Of a stretch of DNA of 64,000 bases, positions 1 through 8,370 are shown piece by piece (positions within the stretch are counted from its first letter, which is position 1; every line of letters starts with the position of its first letter). This DNA is from Rhodobacterales bacterium RIFCSPHIGHO2_02_FULL_62_130 (GTDB lineage Bacteria > Pseudomonadota > Alphaproteobacteria > Rhodobacterales > Rhodobacteraceae). The notes under the pieces were generated by a model, which searched no databases, was not told where the DNA came from, and saw only the letters and a program-made list of their open reading frames with translations. The stretch spans positions 124,001-188,000 of the forward strand of contig MHZT01000013.1 of NCBI GenBank assembly GCA_001828855.1, written 5' to 3'. The position numbers and the translations under genes were made by a program.

Positions 1-384
1 GGGATGGTTTACAGCTATCTGCCACTGATGATCCTGCCGGTTTTCGCCTCGGTTGAAAAGCTGGACGGCGCGCTGATCGAGGCCTCGCATGACCTTTACG
101 CCAACCGCTGGGTTACCTTGCGCCGCGTGATCCTGCCACTGGCTTGGCCGGGCCTGATGGCGGGGGCGATCCTGGTGTTTGTCCCGTGCCTTGGCGCGGT
201 GCTAGAGCCGATCCTCTTGGGCGGCGGCAAGCAGCTCTTGATGGGCAACCTGATCCAGACCCAGTTCGGCGGCGGGCGCAACTGGCCCTTCGGGGCGGCG
301 ATTGCGGTGGTGCTGATGGGGCTGGTGATGATCGTGCTGATGGCGCGGGCGTTGCGCGACGGGGGGCGGCATGACGCGGCATGA
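1..384 (+). CDS. potB: Polyamine-type ABC transporter permease, PotB-like (C-terminal part only)
   Basis: The reading frame is open from the first base of the window, so the N-terminal half lies upstream; about 127 codons are visible. The protein is an inner-membrane permease of a spermidine/putrescine-type ABC importer. The EAA loop that contacts the ATPase is visible in the text EASHDLYANRW...LPLAWPG, followed by two hydrophobic segments. The last 14 bases overlap the start of the next permease gene, as expected for translationally coupled subunits. The ATPase (PotA) must lie upstream if it is present. The exact substrate cannot be told from a permease fragment; putrescine or spermidine is inferred from the neighbouring PotC and PotD homologues. 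Confidence 0.85.
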   Translation, partial: GMVYSYLPLMILPVFASVEKLDGALIEASHDLYANRWVTLRRVILPLAWPGLMAGAILVFVPCLGAVLEPILLGGGKQLLMGNLIQTQFGGGRNWPFGAAIAVVLMGLVMIVLMARALRDGGRHDAA

Positions 385-1165
385 CGTGCGGCATTATCCG
401 GGGCTTGGGCTGCTGACGGCGGCTTTCTTTGCCTATCTTTACCTGCCCATCGCGGTGGTGGTGTTCTTTTCCTTCAATGAAAACCGGCTGGTCTCTGTCT
501 GGACCGGCTTTTCGCTGAAATGGTATGACTCGGCGCTGTCCAACCGCGCGCTGCTGGATGCGGTGAAAACCTCGCTGACGCTGGCGGTGATTGCGATGGT
601 GCTTAGCACGACCGTGGCCCTGATGGCGGCGCTGGTGCTGGTGCGCGCCAAAGGGGTGAAGGGGCGCCGGATTTCCGAAACCGTGGTCAACCTGCCGCTT
701 TTGCTGCCCGAGATCGTCTCGGCCGTGGCGGTGCTGATCCTGTTCAGCCAGTTGGGCCTGACCAATGGCCTTGCGAAACTGGTGCTGGCCCATACCGCCT
801 TTTGCATCCCCTTTGCCTTCTTGCCGATCCGCGCCCGCCTGCAAGGTATGGCACCGGATTACGAGGAGGCAGCGCAAGACCTCTATGCGACGCCTTGGGT
901 CACCTTCCGCCGTGTCACCCTGCCGCTGATCCTGCCGGGGGTGTTTGCGGGGGCGATGCTGGCTTTCGTGATGTCGATGGATGATTTCATCACCTCGAAC
1001 ATGCTCGCTTCGGGCGGGAATACCACGCTGCCCGTCTATATCTTCGGATTGATAAAACAGGGCACAACGCCTGAATTGAATGCAATTTCCACGCTGATCA
1101 TCGTGGCCTCGCTGATTATCGCCACAACGGCCCTTGTGCTGACCTTCCGCCGTCGCATCCCATAA
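371..1165 (+). CDS. potC: Polyamine-type ABC transporter permease, PotC-like
   Basis: A 264-residue integral membrane protein, the usual length for PotC/PotI. A first transmembrane segment spans about residues 13-35 and several more follow. The EAA loop that docks on the ATPase sits at about residues 163-190 (DYEEAAQDLYATPW...LPG). It pairs with the upstream PotB-like subunit to form the transmembrane channel, and its start overlaps that gene by 14 bases. The binding-protein gene follows after 20 bases. The family is well recognised, but substrate choice within the spermidine/putrescine class is inference. Confidence 0.88.
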   Translation: MTRHDVRHYPGLGLLTAAFFAYLYLPIAVVVFFSFNENRLVSVWTGFSLKWYDSALSNRALLDAVKTSLTLAVIAMVLSTTVALMAALVLVRAKGVKGRRISETVVNLPLLLPEIVSAVAVLILFSQLGLTNGLAKLVLAHTAFCIPFAFLPIRARLQGMAPDYEEAAQDLYATPWVTFRRVTLPLILPGVFAGAMLAFVMSMDDFITSNMLASGGNTTLPVYIFGLIKQGTTPELNAISTLIIVASLIIATTALVLTFRRRIP

Positions 1166-1185
1166 CACACCAACAGGAGAGAGAC

Positions 1186-2211
1186 ATGACCCTAAAGACC
1201 ACGCTTCTTGCCAGCGCCGCCCTTCTGGCCCTGTCCACCGCCGCCCGCGCCGAGGGCGAGTTGCACCTTTACATCTGGTCGGATTCCATCGCCCCCGAAC
1301 TGATCACCAAGTTCGAGGCCGAGACCGGCACCAAGGTCACCGTCGATGGCTATAACTCGAACGAGGACCTGCTGACCAAGCTGCAGGCGGGGGCCACGGG
1401 CTATGATCTGGTGATGCCCTCGCAGCACTTTGTCCGCATTATGATCGATCAGGGGCTGCTGGAAGACATTGACGCCGCCAGCCTTGCCGCCTTCCAGCAG
1501 GTCGATCCGAAATGGCGCGGCCAGTGGTGGGATGAGACGAATGACTATTCCATCCCCGTCGCCTACGGCACCGCAGGCTATACCGTGAACCGCGACCAGT
1601 ATAAGGGCGCGGTGGATAGCTGGTCGGTGTTCTTTGAACCCTCTGCCGAGTTGCAAGGCAAGATTGCCCTGCTGTCCTATCCGGATGAAGTGGTGGGCGC
1701 GGCCCAACTTTATCTCGGCGTGCCGTTCTGCTCGGAAAACCCCGACGAGATGAAAAAGGTGCTGGACCTTCTGATGGCGCAAAAGCCATCGGTTGCCGCC
1801 TATACCTCTGATAACATTGAAAACCGCATCGGCGGTGGCGAGGTTGCGGCGCATTTCTGGTGGGATGGTAACTCGATGAAAACCCGCGCCAATGACGGGG
1901 CGAATATCGAATATGCGATGCCGAAAGAGGGGCTTGTGGGCTGGATCGACAGCCTTGCCGTGCCGAAAGGGGCCGCGAATATCGACAACGCTAAGGCCTT
2001 CATCGATTTCATGTCCACACCCGAGAATGCGACCGTGCAGTATAACTACTACGGCCATTCCTCGCCCGTTGCCCTTGATCTGGCAGTGGCGAAATACACG
2101 CCCGAAAACGCGCCTGAACTGTTTCCGACCGTAAAGGTCGAATTCTCGCGCGCCTGCTCTCCGGCAGCGCAAGATCTGGTGACCAAGGTCTGGACGCAAC
2201 TGTTGCAATAA
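1186..2211 (+). CDS. potD: Periplasmic polyamine-binding protein, PotD/PotF-like
   Basis: A 341-residue extracytoplasmic solute-binding protein. Residues 1-22 form a clear Sec signal peptide (hydrophobic core LLASAALLALS, cleavage after ARA). The mature part starts GELHLYIWSDSIAPELI and contains the fold signature of PotD/PotF, with FEAETGTKVTVDGY and the bilobal body. A strong ribosome site GGAGAG stands 7 bases before the ATG. It would deliver polyamine to the PotBC channel. It is the last gene of the operon and is followed by a hairpin. Ligand preference would need the binding-pocket residues compared with characterised PotD and PotF. Confidence 0.87.
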   Translation: MTLKTTLLASAALLALSTAARAEGELHLYIWSDSIAPELITKFEAETGTKVTVDGYNSNEDLLTKLQAGATGYDLVMPSQHFVRIMIDQGLLEDIDAASLAAFQQVDPKWRGQWWDETNDYSIPVAYGTAGYTVNRDQYKGAVDSWSVFFEPSAELQGKIALLSYPDEVVGAAQLYLGVPFCSENPDEMKKVLDLLMAQKPSVAAYTSDNIENRIGGGEVAAHFWWDGNSMKTRANDGANIEYAMPKEGLVGWIDSLAVPKGAANIDNAKAFIDFMSTPENATVQYNYYGHSSPVALDLAVAKYTPENAPELFPTVKVEFSRACSPAAQDLVTKVWTQLLQ

Positions 2212-2219
2212 CCTGCCAC

Positions 2220-2251
2220 AACCGCTGGCCCATAACCACCGGCCAGCGGTT
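2220..2251 (+). terminator. Hairpin terminator after potD
   Basis: Perfect 11-bp inverted repeat AACCGCTGGCC / GGCCAGCGGTT with a 10-base loop, starting 9 bases after the potD stop codon and running directly into TTTCATCTT. It probably ends the pot operon transcript. Confidence 0.7.
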
Positions 2252-2282
2252 TCATCTTGGCTCAAATACTCCCGCCGGAGGC
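2251..2282. repeat. Intergenic CCGCCGGAGGC repeat, single arm
   Basis: Contains AAATACTCCCGCCGGAGGC preceded by TTCATCTTGG. The same word recurs at several other gene ends in this window (for example 9852-9933 and 18243-18328), where it is present as two facing arms. Here only one arm is found, between the convergent potD and acyltransferase genes. Confidence 0.75.
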
Positions 2283-2523
2283 TCCAACACATCCACCGGC
2301 GCAAGGCAGGCCAACCAGCCCCGCCCGCCGTGACCGGGGCCATCGCCAAGGTCAAACTCAAGCCCCGCGATTTTCTCCAGCCGATGACCGCGCGCCATCG
2401 CCCCAGCGCGCGCCCAAAAGCGCGACTACTCCCCACCGCGTAGGTCGGGGTTCACCCCGACTCTCCCCCCGATCCGCCGCGCCGATGGACCAAAGCCCTC
2501 TGCCGCGCCCGAACCGCAGCCGG
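2283..2523. other. Intergenic region without recognisable gene
   Basis: GC-rich spacer between convergent genes. The one visible structure is a 7-bp hairpin, GTCGGGG-TTCA-CCCCGAC, at 2444-2461. It lies about 60 bases beyond the stop of the minus-strand acyltransferase gene and could help to end that transcript. The plus-strand open frame that crosses this spacer continues antisense through the acyltransferase gene and looks like a shadow. Confidence 0.5.
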
Positions 2524-3546
2524 TCACACCACCAGCCCGCGCTGGTCTGCCATGCCCATCGAGACCAGCAACGGGCTTGCCGCCTGACGCTGCTGGAAAT
2601 CAGCCTTGCTGCCCATGCCCTGCCAGTCCGACAGGATCAGCGATTGCGCCACGGCCCCGCCCAGTGTCGTTCCCGGTCCGGTCACGATGAACATATCGGG
2701 TGCAAACTCGCGCGCGGCGGTGCGGATGGCGCGGGTGAAATCGTAGGGCTCCACCACTTGATGACCCAGCGTATAGTCCCACAAGGCGGCGGTATCCGTG
2801 GCTTGCGGCCACCAGATCGCGCCGCGCCCGTCGATCAGCGGCAGCTTGGGCTGGCCGAACAGGGCAGGCGAAAGCGCCGCACGTCCCGCCGCAGCCACCG
2901 GCTCCTGAAGGCCGGTGTGAAAGCCCGCATGATTGGCCAGCCGCATCGGAAAGCGGCCCTGCACGGGGGGGACTGCGGCCTCAAACGCGGCCAGACCCGC
3001 CTCGTTCCCCGCCAGCACCAGCATCCCCCCCAGATCGATCGAGAGGCCCAGCACATGCCCCGTGCGCCTGCCAATCTGCGCCACCAGTTCCAGCAATTCC
3101 GCGCGGCGGCGGGGGTTTGGCTGCCAATCTTCATCCATGAACGGATAGATCACCTGACCGCCGATCATATGGGTCTGCATCAGGGTGCCCATGGTGTTGA
3201 CCACCTCGAACCCGTTTTGCGCCGACAGCGCCCCCGCGCAGGCCAGCGCCGAATACCAGCCCATCGAGTTGCCGGTGACGGCCACCACCTGCACGCCGCG
3301 CAAGCACAGAAAATCCCCCAAGGTTGCCGCATAGATCAGCCCGCTGGCATTGTCGCCCCGCGTGTGGCGGGCGACGGAATAGCTCGCGGCCCCATCCAGA
3401 GCGGTCAGCATTTCCTGACCCAAGGCCGCGCGGCGGGCGTCAAACGCTGCAAGCAATCCCGCATCGGGGAAGTGGCGCGACAGCACGCCCAACTCGGTCT
3501 TGGTATAGGTGCCTCGGCCCGGGCAGATGACGACGGCGGTTTTCAT
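2524..3546 (-). CDS. FabD-like acyltransferase with altered acyl-binding site
   Basis: A 340-residue protein with the fold signatures of malonyl-CoA:ACP transacylase. The nucleophile is Ser94 in TGNSMGWY (GHSLGEY in FabD) and the partner is probably His206 in ANHAGF. Two family-defining positions differ. The N-terminal PGQGSQ motif reads PGRGTY, so the oxyanion-hole Gln is Arg. The Arg that holds the malonyl carboxylate (LRGKFMQ in E. coli FabD) aligns with Met119 in TMGTLMQ. It is therefore unlikely to use malonyl-CoA; another acyl group is inferred. Its ATG overlaps the stop of the upstream fused E1 gene in an ATGA, so the two are translationally coupled and probably work on one pathway. 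No acyl carrier protein or ketosynthase is nearby. The family call is firm; the substrate is unknown. Confidence 0.75.
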   Translation of the reverse strand: MKTAVVICPGRGTYTKTELGVLSRHFPDAGLLAAFDARRAALGQEMLTALDGAASYSVARHTRGDNASGLIYAATLGDFLCLRGVQVVAVTGNSMGWYSALACAGALSAQNGFEVVNTMGTLMQTHMIGGQVIYPFMDEDWQPNPRRRAELLELVAQIGRRTGHVLGLSIDLGGMLVLAGNEAGLAAFEAAVPPVQGRFPMRLANHAGFHTGLQEPVAAAGRAALSPALFGQPKLPLIDGRGAIWWPQATDTAALWDYTLGHQVVEPYDFTRAIRTAAREFAPDMFIVTGPGTTLGGAVAQSLILSDWQGMGSKADFQQRQAASPLLVSMGMADQRGLVV

Positions 3547-5723
3547 TTCATCATCCCTAGGGCGGCTGCGGTGATGGAGTCTGCACTTGGCATCGTGGCG
3601 GCATAGGCGGGGCCGGTGGCGATAAAGCTGTCCGCGGCAGTGATGCGCGCCAAAGGAACGCTGGCAACCTCATGGAAGTGCGCCATCAAAGCCTCGGCCA
3701 CGCCACCGGAATGGCGGGTTTCATCCACGATCAGGATGCGCTTGGCCCCCTGCACGGCTGCCGTCAGCGCCTCTTTCGGCAGGGGTGACAGCCAGCGTGT
3801 ATCAATCACGCGGGCTTGAACGCCCTGTTCCGCCAGCCGTGCATGGGCTTGGCGCGACAGGTAAGTGCCGTTGCCGAAAGTCACGATGGCAAGGTCGTCC
3901 CCTGTGCCATGCACGCCCACTTCGCCAAGGCGGATCACCTCGGACGGGTCGGGATAGCGGGTCATCCATCCGCCGTCCTTGTCGGTATGCAGGTCGCGCA
4001 TCGGGTAAAGCGCGATGGGTTCTAGGAACACCACCACCCGCTGTTCCTCGCGCGCCAGCCTTACACATTCGCGCAGCATCAGCGCAGCATCGGCCCCGTT
4101 CGACGGCACAGCAAGGATCACCCCCGGAATATCGCGGATCACCGCCACCGAGTTGTCATTGTGGAAATGCCCACCAAAGCCCTTCTGATAGCCAAGCCCC
4201 GCAATCCGCAGCACCATAGGGTTCGTGAACTGGCCGTTGGAAAAGAAGGGCAGCGTCGCGGCCTCGCCCCTGATCTGGTCCTCGGCGTTGTGCAGATAGG
4301 CCAGGAACTGGATTTCCGGCATCGGCGTAAAGCCGTTCTGCGCCATGCCGATGGCAAGGCCAAGGATCGACTGTTCATCGAGCAGCGTGTCAATCATCCG
4401 GTCCGGCCCGAACCGCGCCGACAGCTTTTGCGTCACACCATAGACGCCACCCTTGCGGCCCACATCCTCGCCCATCATCACGATCTCGGGGTGGGTCAGC
4501 ATCAGATCGGTCAGCGCCCAGTTGATAATGCGGCTCATCGGCTGGGGGTCGTCGATCTGTTTCAGGTCAGCCCCAAAGGCTGCCGCGCGGACCTGCGGTG
4601 TGGGGCCGTTGGTGGGCTTGCAGGGTCGGGCAGGGGGGATCAGGCTGGCCATCACTTCGGAGGCCGTTTTCAGGCGCGGGCGGGTGACGGCTTCGCCCGC
4701 GATGCGGGTGACGCGGGCGTTGGTCTCGGTATAGATCGAAAGCGCCTGATCGGCGGGCAAGGCACCAGAGGCATCCAGCAGGCGGGCCATATGCAGCAGC
4801 GGATCGTGGGCTTCCTCGGCCTCGACCTCTTCGCGCGGCAGGTAGGTTGTGGGAACATCTGCGCCCGCATGGCCATAAAGCCGGATGGTGCGCAGGTGCA
4901 GGAAGGCCGGTTTGCGGCGGCGGCGAACGTAGTCGGCGGCCTCTTGCGCCACCTTGTAGGCGTCGTAAAGGTCCAGCCCGTCGGCAGAGAAATACTTCAT
5001 CCCCGCCCGCGTCCCGAAGGTCGCGGCGATCCAACCCTTTGGAGTCTTGGTGGAAATGCCGATGCCGTTATCCTCGCAGACGAACAGCAAGGGCAGCGGG
5101 ACCGACTGATAAGACGTCCATTGCGCGGTGTTGAACGCCCCTTGCGCTGTAGAATGGTTGGCCGAGGCATCGCCAAAGCTGCACATCACCAGCGCATCCT
5201 CGGGCAGGATCGCGTGTTCGGGGCGGTGGCGGCGGGCGGCACCGATGGAATAGGCGGCACCCACAGCCTTGGGCAAATGGCTTGCGATGGTTGATGTCTG
5301 CGGCGGAATCATCAGCGCGCGCGACCCCAGCACCTTGTGCCGCCCGCCCGAGATCGGGTCCTCGGCGCTGGCGGCGAATGACAGCAGCATGTCCCAAGCC
5401 ATCGTCTGCCCCGGAACCTGCGCACCCCGCGCGATCTGGAAGGCGGCATCGCGGTAATGCAGAAATGCCATGTCGGTCGGGCGCAGCGCCATGGCCACCG
5501 CCGCCATCCCCTCATGGCCCGAGGACCCGATGGTGTAAAACCCCTGACCCGCCCGCTGCATCGCACGGCTGGTGCGGTCCAAGGCGCGGCTAAGGCAGGC
5601 CGCGCGATAGATCGCCACCGCATCCGTGGGCAACAGCGGACCGACAGGCGCGCGGCCTGCGGGGAAATCCCGCTTTGCCACCCGGCGCAGGAAGTTTTCA
5701 TGCACGATATCGGCGCGGTCCAT
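3543..5723 (-). CDS. Fused alpha/beta thiamine-diphosphate 2-oxoacid dehydrogenase E1
   Basis: A 726-residue protein in which the E1 alpha domain (about residues 30-350) and the E1 beta domain (about 395-720) are joined. The alpha part carries the thiamine diphosphate motif GDASANHSTAQGAFN...CEDNGIG and RLYGHAGAD near the usual phosphorylation-loop region. The beta part begins SRIINWALTDLML and contains MMGEDVG, LDEQSILGLAIGMA and the IVDET strand. The family decarboxylates branched-chain 2-oxo acids or pyruvate and passes the acyl group to a lipoyl E2. No E2 or E3 gene is visible on either side; instead the gene is coupled by a 4-base overlap to an acyltransferase. A divergent LysR gene lies 93 bp upstream. 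Which 2-oxo acid it uses cannot be read from the sequence. Confidence 0.85.
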   Translation of the reverse strand: MDRADIVHENFLRRVAKRDFPAGRAPVGPLLPTDAVAIYRAACLSRALDRTSRAMQRAGQGFYTIGSSGHEGMAAVAMALRPTDMAFLHYRDAAFQIARGAQVPGQTMAWDMLLSFAASAEDPISGGRHKVLGSRALMIPPQTSTIASHLPKAVGAAYSIGAARRHRPEHAILPEDALVMCSFGDASANHSTAQGAFNTAQWTSYQSVPLPLLFVCEDNGIGISTKTPKGWIAATFGTRAGMKYFSADGLDLYDAYKVAQEAADYVRRRRKPAFLHLRTIRLYGHAGADVPTTYLPREEVEAEEAHDPLLHMARLLDASGALPADQALSIYTETNARVTRIAGEAVTRPRLKTASEVMASLIPPARPCKPTNGPTPQVRAAAFGADLKQIDDPQPMSRIINWALTDLMLTHPEIVMMGEDVGRKGGVYGVTQKLSARFGPDRMIDTLLDEQSILGLAIGMAQNGFTPMPEIQFLAYLHNAEDQIRGEAATLPFFSNGQFTNPMVLRIAGLGYQKGFGGHFHNDNSVAVIRDIPGVILAVPSNGADAALMLRECVRLAREEQRVVVFLEPIALYPMRDLHTDKDGGWMTRYPDPSEVIRLGEVGVHGTGDDLAIVTFGNGTYLSRQAHARLAEQGVQARVIDTRWLSPLPKEALTAAVQGAKRILIVDETRHSGGVAEALMAHFHEVASVPLARITAADSFIATGPAYAATMPSADSITAAALGMMK

Positions 5724-5791
5724 GGCAGTCCCCTTTTTGGCGTTTCTAGCGGATTGCAGCGCGGCGCGGAACCGATATAACGGCCATGATG

Positions 5792-5808
5792 TATTCCAAA
5801 AGGGAATA
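5792..5808. promoter_or_regulatory. Candidate LysR-type operator
   Basis: Perfect 6-bp inverted repeat TATTCCAAAAGGGAATA in the 93-bp gap between the fused E1 gene and the divergent LysR gene, ending 8 bases before the LysR start codon. Position and symmetry fit a LysR-family site that serves both genes; no binding has been shown. Confidence 0.5.
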
Positions 5809-5816
5809 GCTTAGCC

Positions 5817-6683
5817 ATGGCGCAGCCCCGCAGGCTTCTTCCGTCTATGGGCCAGTTGTCGGCCTTTGAATCGGTCTGTCGCACCGGCTCGACCCTTGCG
5901 GCGGCGGCAGATCTGAGCCTGACCCAAGGGGCGGTGTCAAAGCTGATCCACGGGCTTGAGGCGCAACTGGGTGTGGCTTTGTTCCTGCGCGAAGGCAGGT
6001 CCTTGGTGCCGACCGAGGCTGCAACCGCCTTTGCCCGCGATGTTGCCCGTGCGCTGGATCTGGTCAGCCGCGGGGCGCTGCGGGCGCGCTCGACCGCAGC
6101 AGGTGGCACTTTGGCCTTGGCGGTGCTGCCCGGCTTTGGCACGCGCTGGCTTGCCCCGCGCCTGCCTGCATTTCTTGAAGAAAATCCCGATGTGGCACTG
6201 CATATGGGAACGCGGCTGGAACCCTTTGATCTTGACGCCGAAGGCTTTGATGCCGCCATTCACTATGGCGCCGCGAACTGGCCGAACGCACATCACCTGA
6301 AACTGTTCGACGAGGCGCTTCTGGTTTGTGCCGCGCAGAGTCTGCATGGCACCCGCCTTGCCGATCTTGCCAGCCGCCCCTTGCTGCAACTGGAAACCCG
6401 CCCGACCGCGTGGCGCGACTGGTTTGCCGCTCAGGGCCATTCCGGCCCCTTGCCGCAAGGCATGCTGTTCGATCAGTTTGCGCCGCTGATCGAGGCTGCG
6501 GTGCATGGCCTTGGGCTGGCGCTTGTGCCGGATTTCATGGTGCAAAAGGAACTCGCCGAGGGCCGCCTGACGCCTTGGGCCGCAGCGGTGCCGGGGGCGG
6601 GTGGCTATTATCTGGTCTGGCCCAAGGCGCGCGACGCCTACCCGCCGCTTCAGGCCCTGTGCTCTTGGCTGGAAAGCTGCTAG
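5817..6683 (+). CDS. LysR-family transcriptional regulator (GcvA-like)
   Basis: A 288-residue LysR-type regulator. The winged helix-turn-helix occupies about residues 10-70 (MGQLSAFESVCRTGSTLAAAADLSLTQGAVSKLIHGLE), and the rest is the periplasmic-binding-protein-like effector domain typical of the GcvA subgroup. The ATG at 5817 is chosen because the domain begins at once after it. It is transcribed away from the fused E1/acyltransferase operon and probably controls it through the inverted repeat at 5792-5808. The effector is unknown. It could also act on the downstream tpa gene, but that promoter carries its own TauR-type boxes. Confidence 0.88.
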   Translation: MAQPRRLLPSMGQLSAFESVCRTGSTLAAAADLSLTQGAVSKLIHGLEAQLGVALFLREGRSLVPTEAATAFARDVARALDLVSRGALRARSTAAGGTLALAVLPGFGTRWLAPRLPAFLEENPDVALHMGTRLEPFDLDAEGFDAAIHYGAANWPNAHHLKLFDEALLVCAAQSLHGTRLADLASRPLLQLETRPTAWRDWFAAQGHSGPLPQGMLFDQFAPLIEAAVHGLGLALVPDFMVQKELAEGRLTPWAAAVPGAGGYYLVWPKARDAYPPLQALCSWLESC

Positions 6684-6687
6684 GCTT

Positions 6688-6720
6688 CTGGCCTTATCAG
6701 CCCTTTCACTCTGGACATAA
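6688..6720 (+). promoter_or_regulatory. Paired TauR-type boxes before tpa
   Basis: Two direct repeats, CTGGCCTTAT at 6688 and CTGGACATAA at 6711, start 23 bp apart, two helical turns. The pair ends 86 bases before tpa. From memory, TauR of Rhodobacter capsulatus binds CTGGACYTAA direct repeats; the same 23-bp spacing is seen before xsc and tauR. Confidence 0.7.
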
Positions 6721-6806
6721 GAGGAAACCGGCCTTTCCCGGATTATGCGGCCTGAAGATCAAGCCGCAGTCTGCGGCCCCTGTCCCATAAAATATGAGGT
6801 TCTGCC

Positions 6807-8189
6807 ATGGACGGCTATGCAAATGCCAATGATATCAGCGCGGTGGTTGCCGCCGACAAGGCGCATGTCTGGCACCATCTGAGCCAGCACAAGGGCTACG
6901 AATCCCCCGAGATCGACCCGCGCATCATCGTCGAGGGCAAGGGCCTGCGGGTCTGGGATGCGCGCGGCAAGGAATATATCGATGCCGTCTCCGGCGCTGT
7001 CTGGACGGTGAACGTCGGCTATGGCCGCGAATCCATCGCCAATGCCGTGCGCGATACGCTGCTGAAGATGAACTACTTTGCGGGCGTGGGCGGATCGATC
7101 CCCGGCGCGCTGTTTGCAGAAAAGCTGATCTCGAAGATGCCGGGACTAAGCCGCGTCTACTATTCCAACTCGGGGTCCGAGGCCAACGAGAAGGTCTACA
7201 AGATGGTGCGCCAGATCGCGCACAAGCATCACGGCGGCAAGAAGTGGAAGATCCTCTATCGTGAGCGGGACTATCACGGCACCACCATCGGCGCGCTTGC
7301 AACCTCCGGTCAGGCCGAACGCGCGATGCAGTATGGCCCCTATCCCGACGGCTTCGTGATGGTGCCGCACTGCCTTGAGTACCGCAAGCAGTGGGATGTC
7401 GAGAATTACGGCGAGCGTGCTGCCGACGCTATCGAGGAAGTGATCCTGCGCGAAGGTGCAGACACCATTGGCGCACTGGTGCTGGAACCCGTGACCGCAG
7501 GGGGCGGCGTGATCACCCCGCCGGTGGGCTATTGGGAGCGGGTTCAGGAAATCTGCAAGAAATACAACATCCTGCTGCACATCGACGAAGTGGTCTGCGG
7601 CGTCGGTCGCACCGGCACCTGGTTCGGCTACCAGCATTACGGCATCAAGCCCGATTTCGTGACGATGGCCAAGGGCGTGGCCTCGGGCTATGCCGCGATC
7701 TCCTGCACCGTGACCACCGAGGAAGTCTTCTCGATGTTCAAGGACGCGGGCGATCCGATGTCCTATTTCCGCGATATTTCCACCTTCGGCGGTTGCACCG
7801 CTGGCCCGGCAGCGGCGCTGGAAAACATGCGGATCATCGAGGACGAAGGCCTGCTGGACAACACCCTGAAGATGGGCGCCCGCGTGCTGGATAACCTCAA
7901 CGCGCTGATGGAAAAGCACAAGGTCATCGGAGATGTGCGCGGCAAGGGCCTGTTCTGCGGCGCGGAACTGGTGGCTGACCGCATCACCAAGGAACCCATG
8001 GACGAGAAGAAGGTCGCAGCCGTTGTGGCCGAATGCAACGCCCAAGGCGTGATCATCGGCATGACCAACCGCAGCTTGCCCGGCCTGAACAACACGCTGT
8101 GCCTGTCGCCCGCCCTGATCGCCACGCCCGATGACATCGACCAGATCACTGGTGCCATCGATCGCGCACTGACCAAAGTCTTCGGCTGA
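6807..8189 (+). CDS. tpa: Taurine:pyruvate aminotransferase
   Basis: A 460-residue class III pyridoxal-phosphate aminotransferase. The PLP lysine is Lys289 in FVTMAKGVASGYA; the phosphate-binding SNSGSEANE (about 120-128) and HIDEVVCGVGRTG (about 258-270) are present. Many omega-aminotransferases share these motifs. The taurine assignment rests on the close resemblance of the whole sequence to Tpa and on the neighbours: tauR, xsc, a TauE-type exporter and soeABC. The reaction is taurine plus pyruvate to sulfoacetaldehyde plus alanine, in the cytoplasm. The gene has its own promoter region with two TauR-type boxes and its own intrinsic terminator, so it can be expressed separately from xsc. 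No taurine importer is present in this window. Confidence 0.88.
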   Translation: MDGYANANDISAVVAADKAHVWHHLSQHKGYESPEIDPRIIVEGKGLRVWDARGKEYIDAVSGAVWTVNVGYGRESIANAVRDTLLKMNYFAGVGGSIPGALFAEKLISKMPGLSRVYYSNSGSEANEKVYKMVRQIAHKHHGGKKWKILYRERDYHGTTIGALATSGQAERAMQYGPYPDGFVMVPHCLEYRKQWDVENYGERAADAIEEVILREGADTIGALVLEPVTAGGGVITPPVGYWERVQEICKKYNILLHIDEVVCGVGRTGTWFGYQHYGIKPDFVTMAKGVASGYAAISCTVTTEEVFSMFKDAGDPMSYFRDISTFGGCTAGPAAALENMRIIEDEGLLDNTLKMGARVLDNLNALMEKHKVIGDVRGKGLFCGAELVADRITKEPMDEKKVAAVVAECNAQGVIIGMTNRSLPGLNNTLCLSPALIATPDDIDQITGAIDRALTKVFG

Positions 8190-8211
8190 TCCAGCACCCG
8201 CTCTGAACCAA

Positions 8212-8244
8212 CCCCGCGCCGCATCCGGCGCGGGGTTTTCTTTT
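8212..8244 (+). terminator. Rho-independent terminator of tpa
   Basis: Perfect 9-bp stem CCCCGCGCC / GGCGCGGGG with a 6-base loop, followed by TTTTCTTTT. It begins 22 bases after the tpa stop codon and is the clearest intrinsic terminator in the window. Confidence 0.9.
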
Positions 8245-8256
8245 GCGCCATGCAAT

Positions 8257-8288
8257 TTCATCTGTTCTTAAATATCCCCGCCGGAGGC
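8257..8288. repeat. Intergenic CCGCCGGAGGC repeat, AAATATCCCC variant
   Basis: Single arm reading TTCATCTGTTCTTAAATATCC and then CCGCCGGAGGC, just downstream of the tpa terminator. It differs from the AAATACTCCC variant at 2251, 9852 and 18243; the same TTCATCTGTTC lead-in appears on the opposite strand at 36450-36474. Confidence 0.7.
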
Positions 8289-8336
8289 CCCGACCTTTCC
8301 GCCAAGTGCTTGACTCACAGGCACAGGCGCAGATCA

Positions 8337-8369
8337 ATAGGTCCAGCCAAACCGACGGAATGAGGCCAG
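8337..8369 (-). promoter_or_regulatory. Paired TauR-type boxes overlapping the tauR start
   Basis: On the minus strand, CTGGCCTCAT (8369 to 8360) and CTGGACCTAT (8346 to 8337) start 23 bp apart, as before tpa and xsc but in the opposite orientation relative to the gene. They end 1 base before the tauR ATG, a position that fits autorepression. Confidence 0.6.
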
Positions 8370-8370
8370 A

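Noticed and set aside
2257-3606. A 449-codon plus-strand open frame after potD
   Set aside because: It runs through the potD downstream repeat and antisense to the acyltransferase gene, with low-complexity Arg/Pro/Gln-rich sequence.
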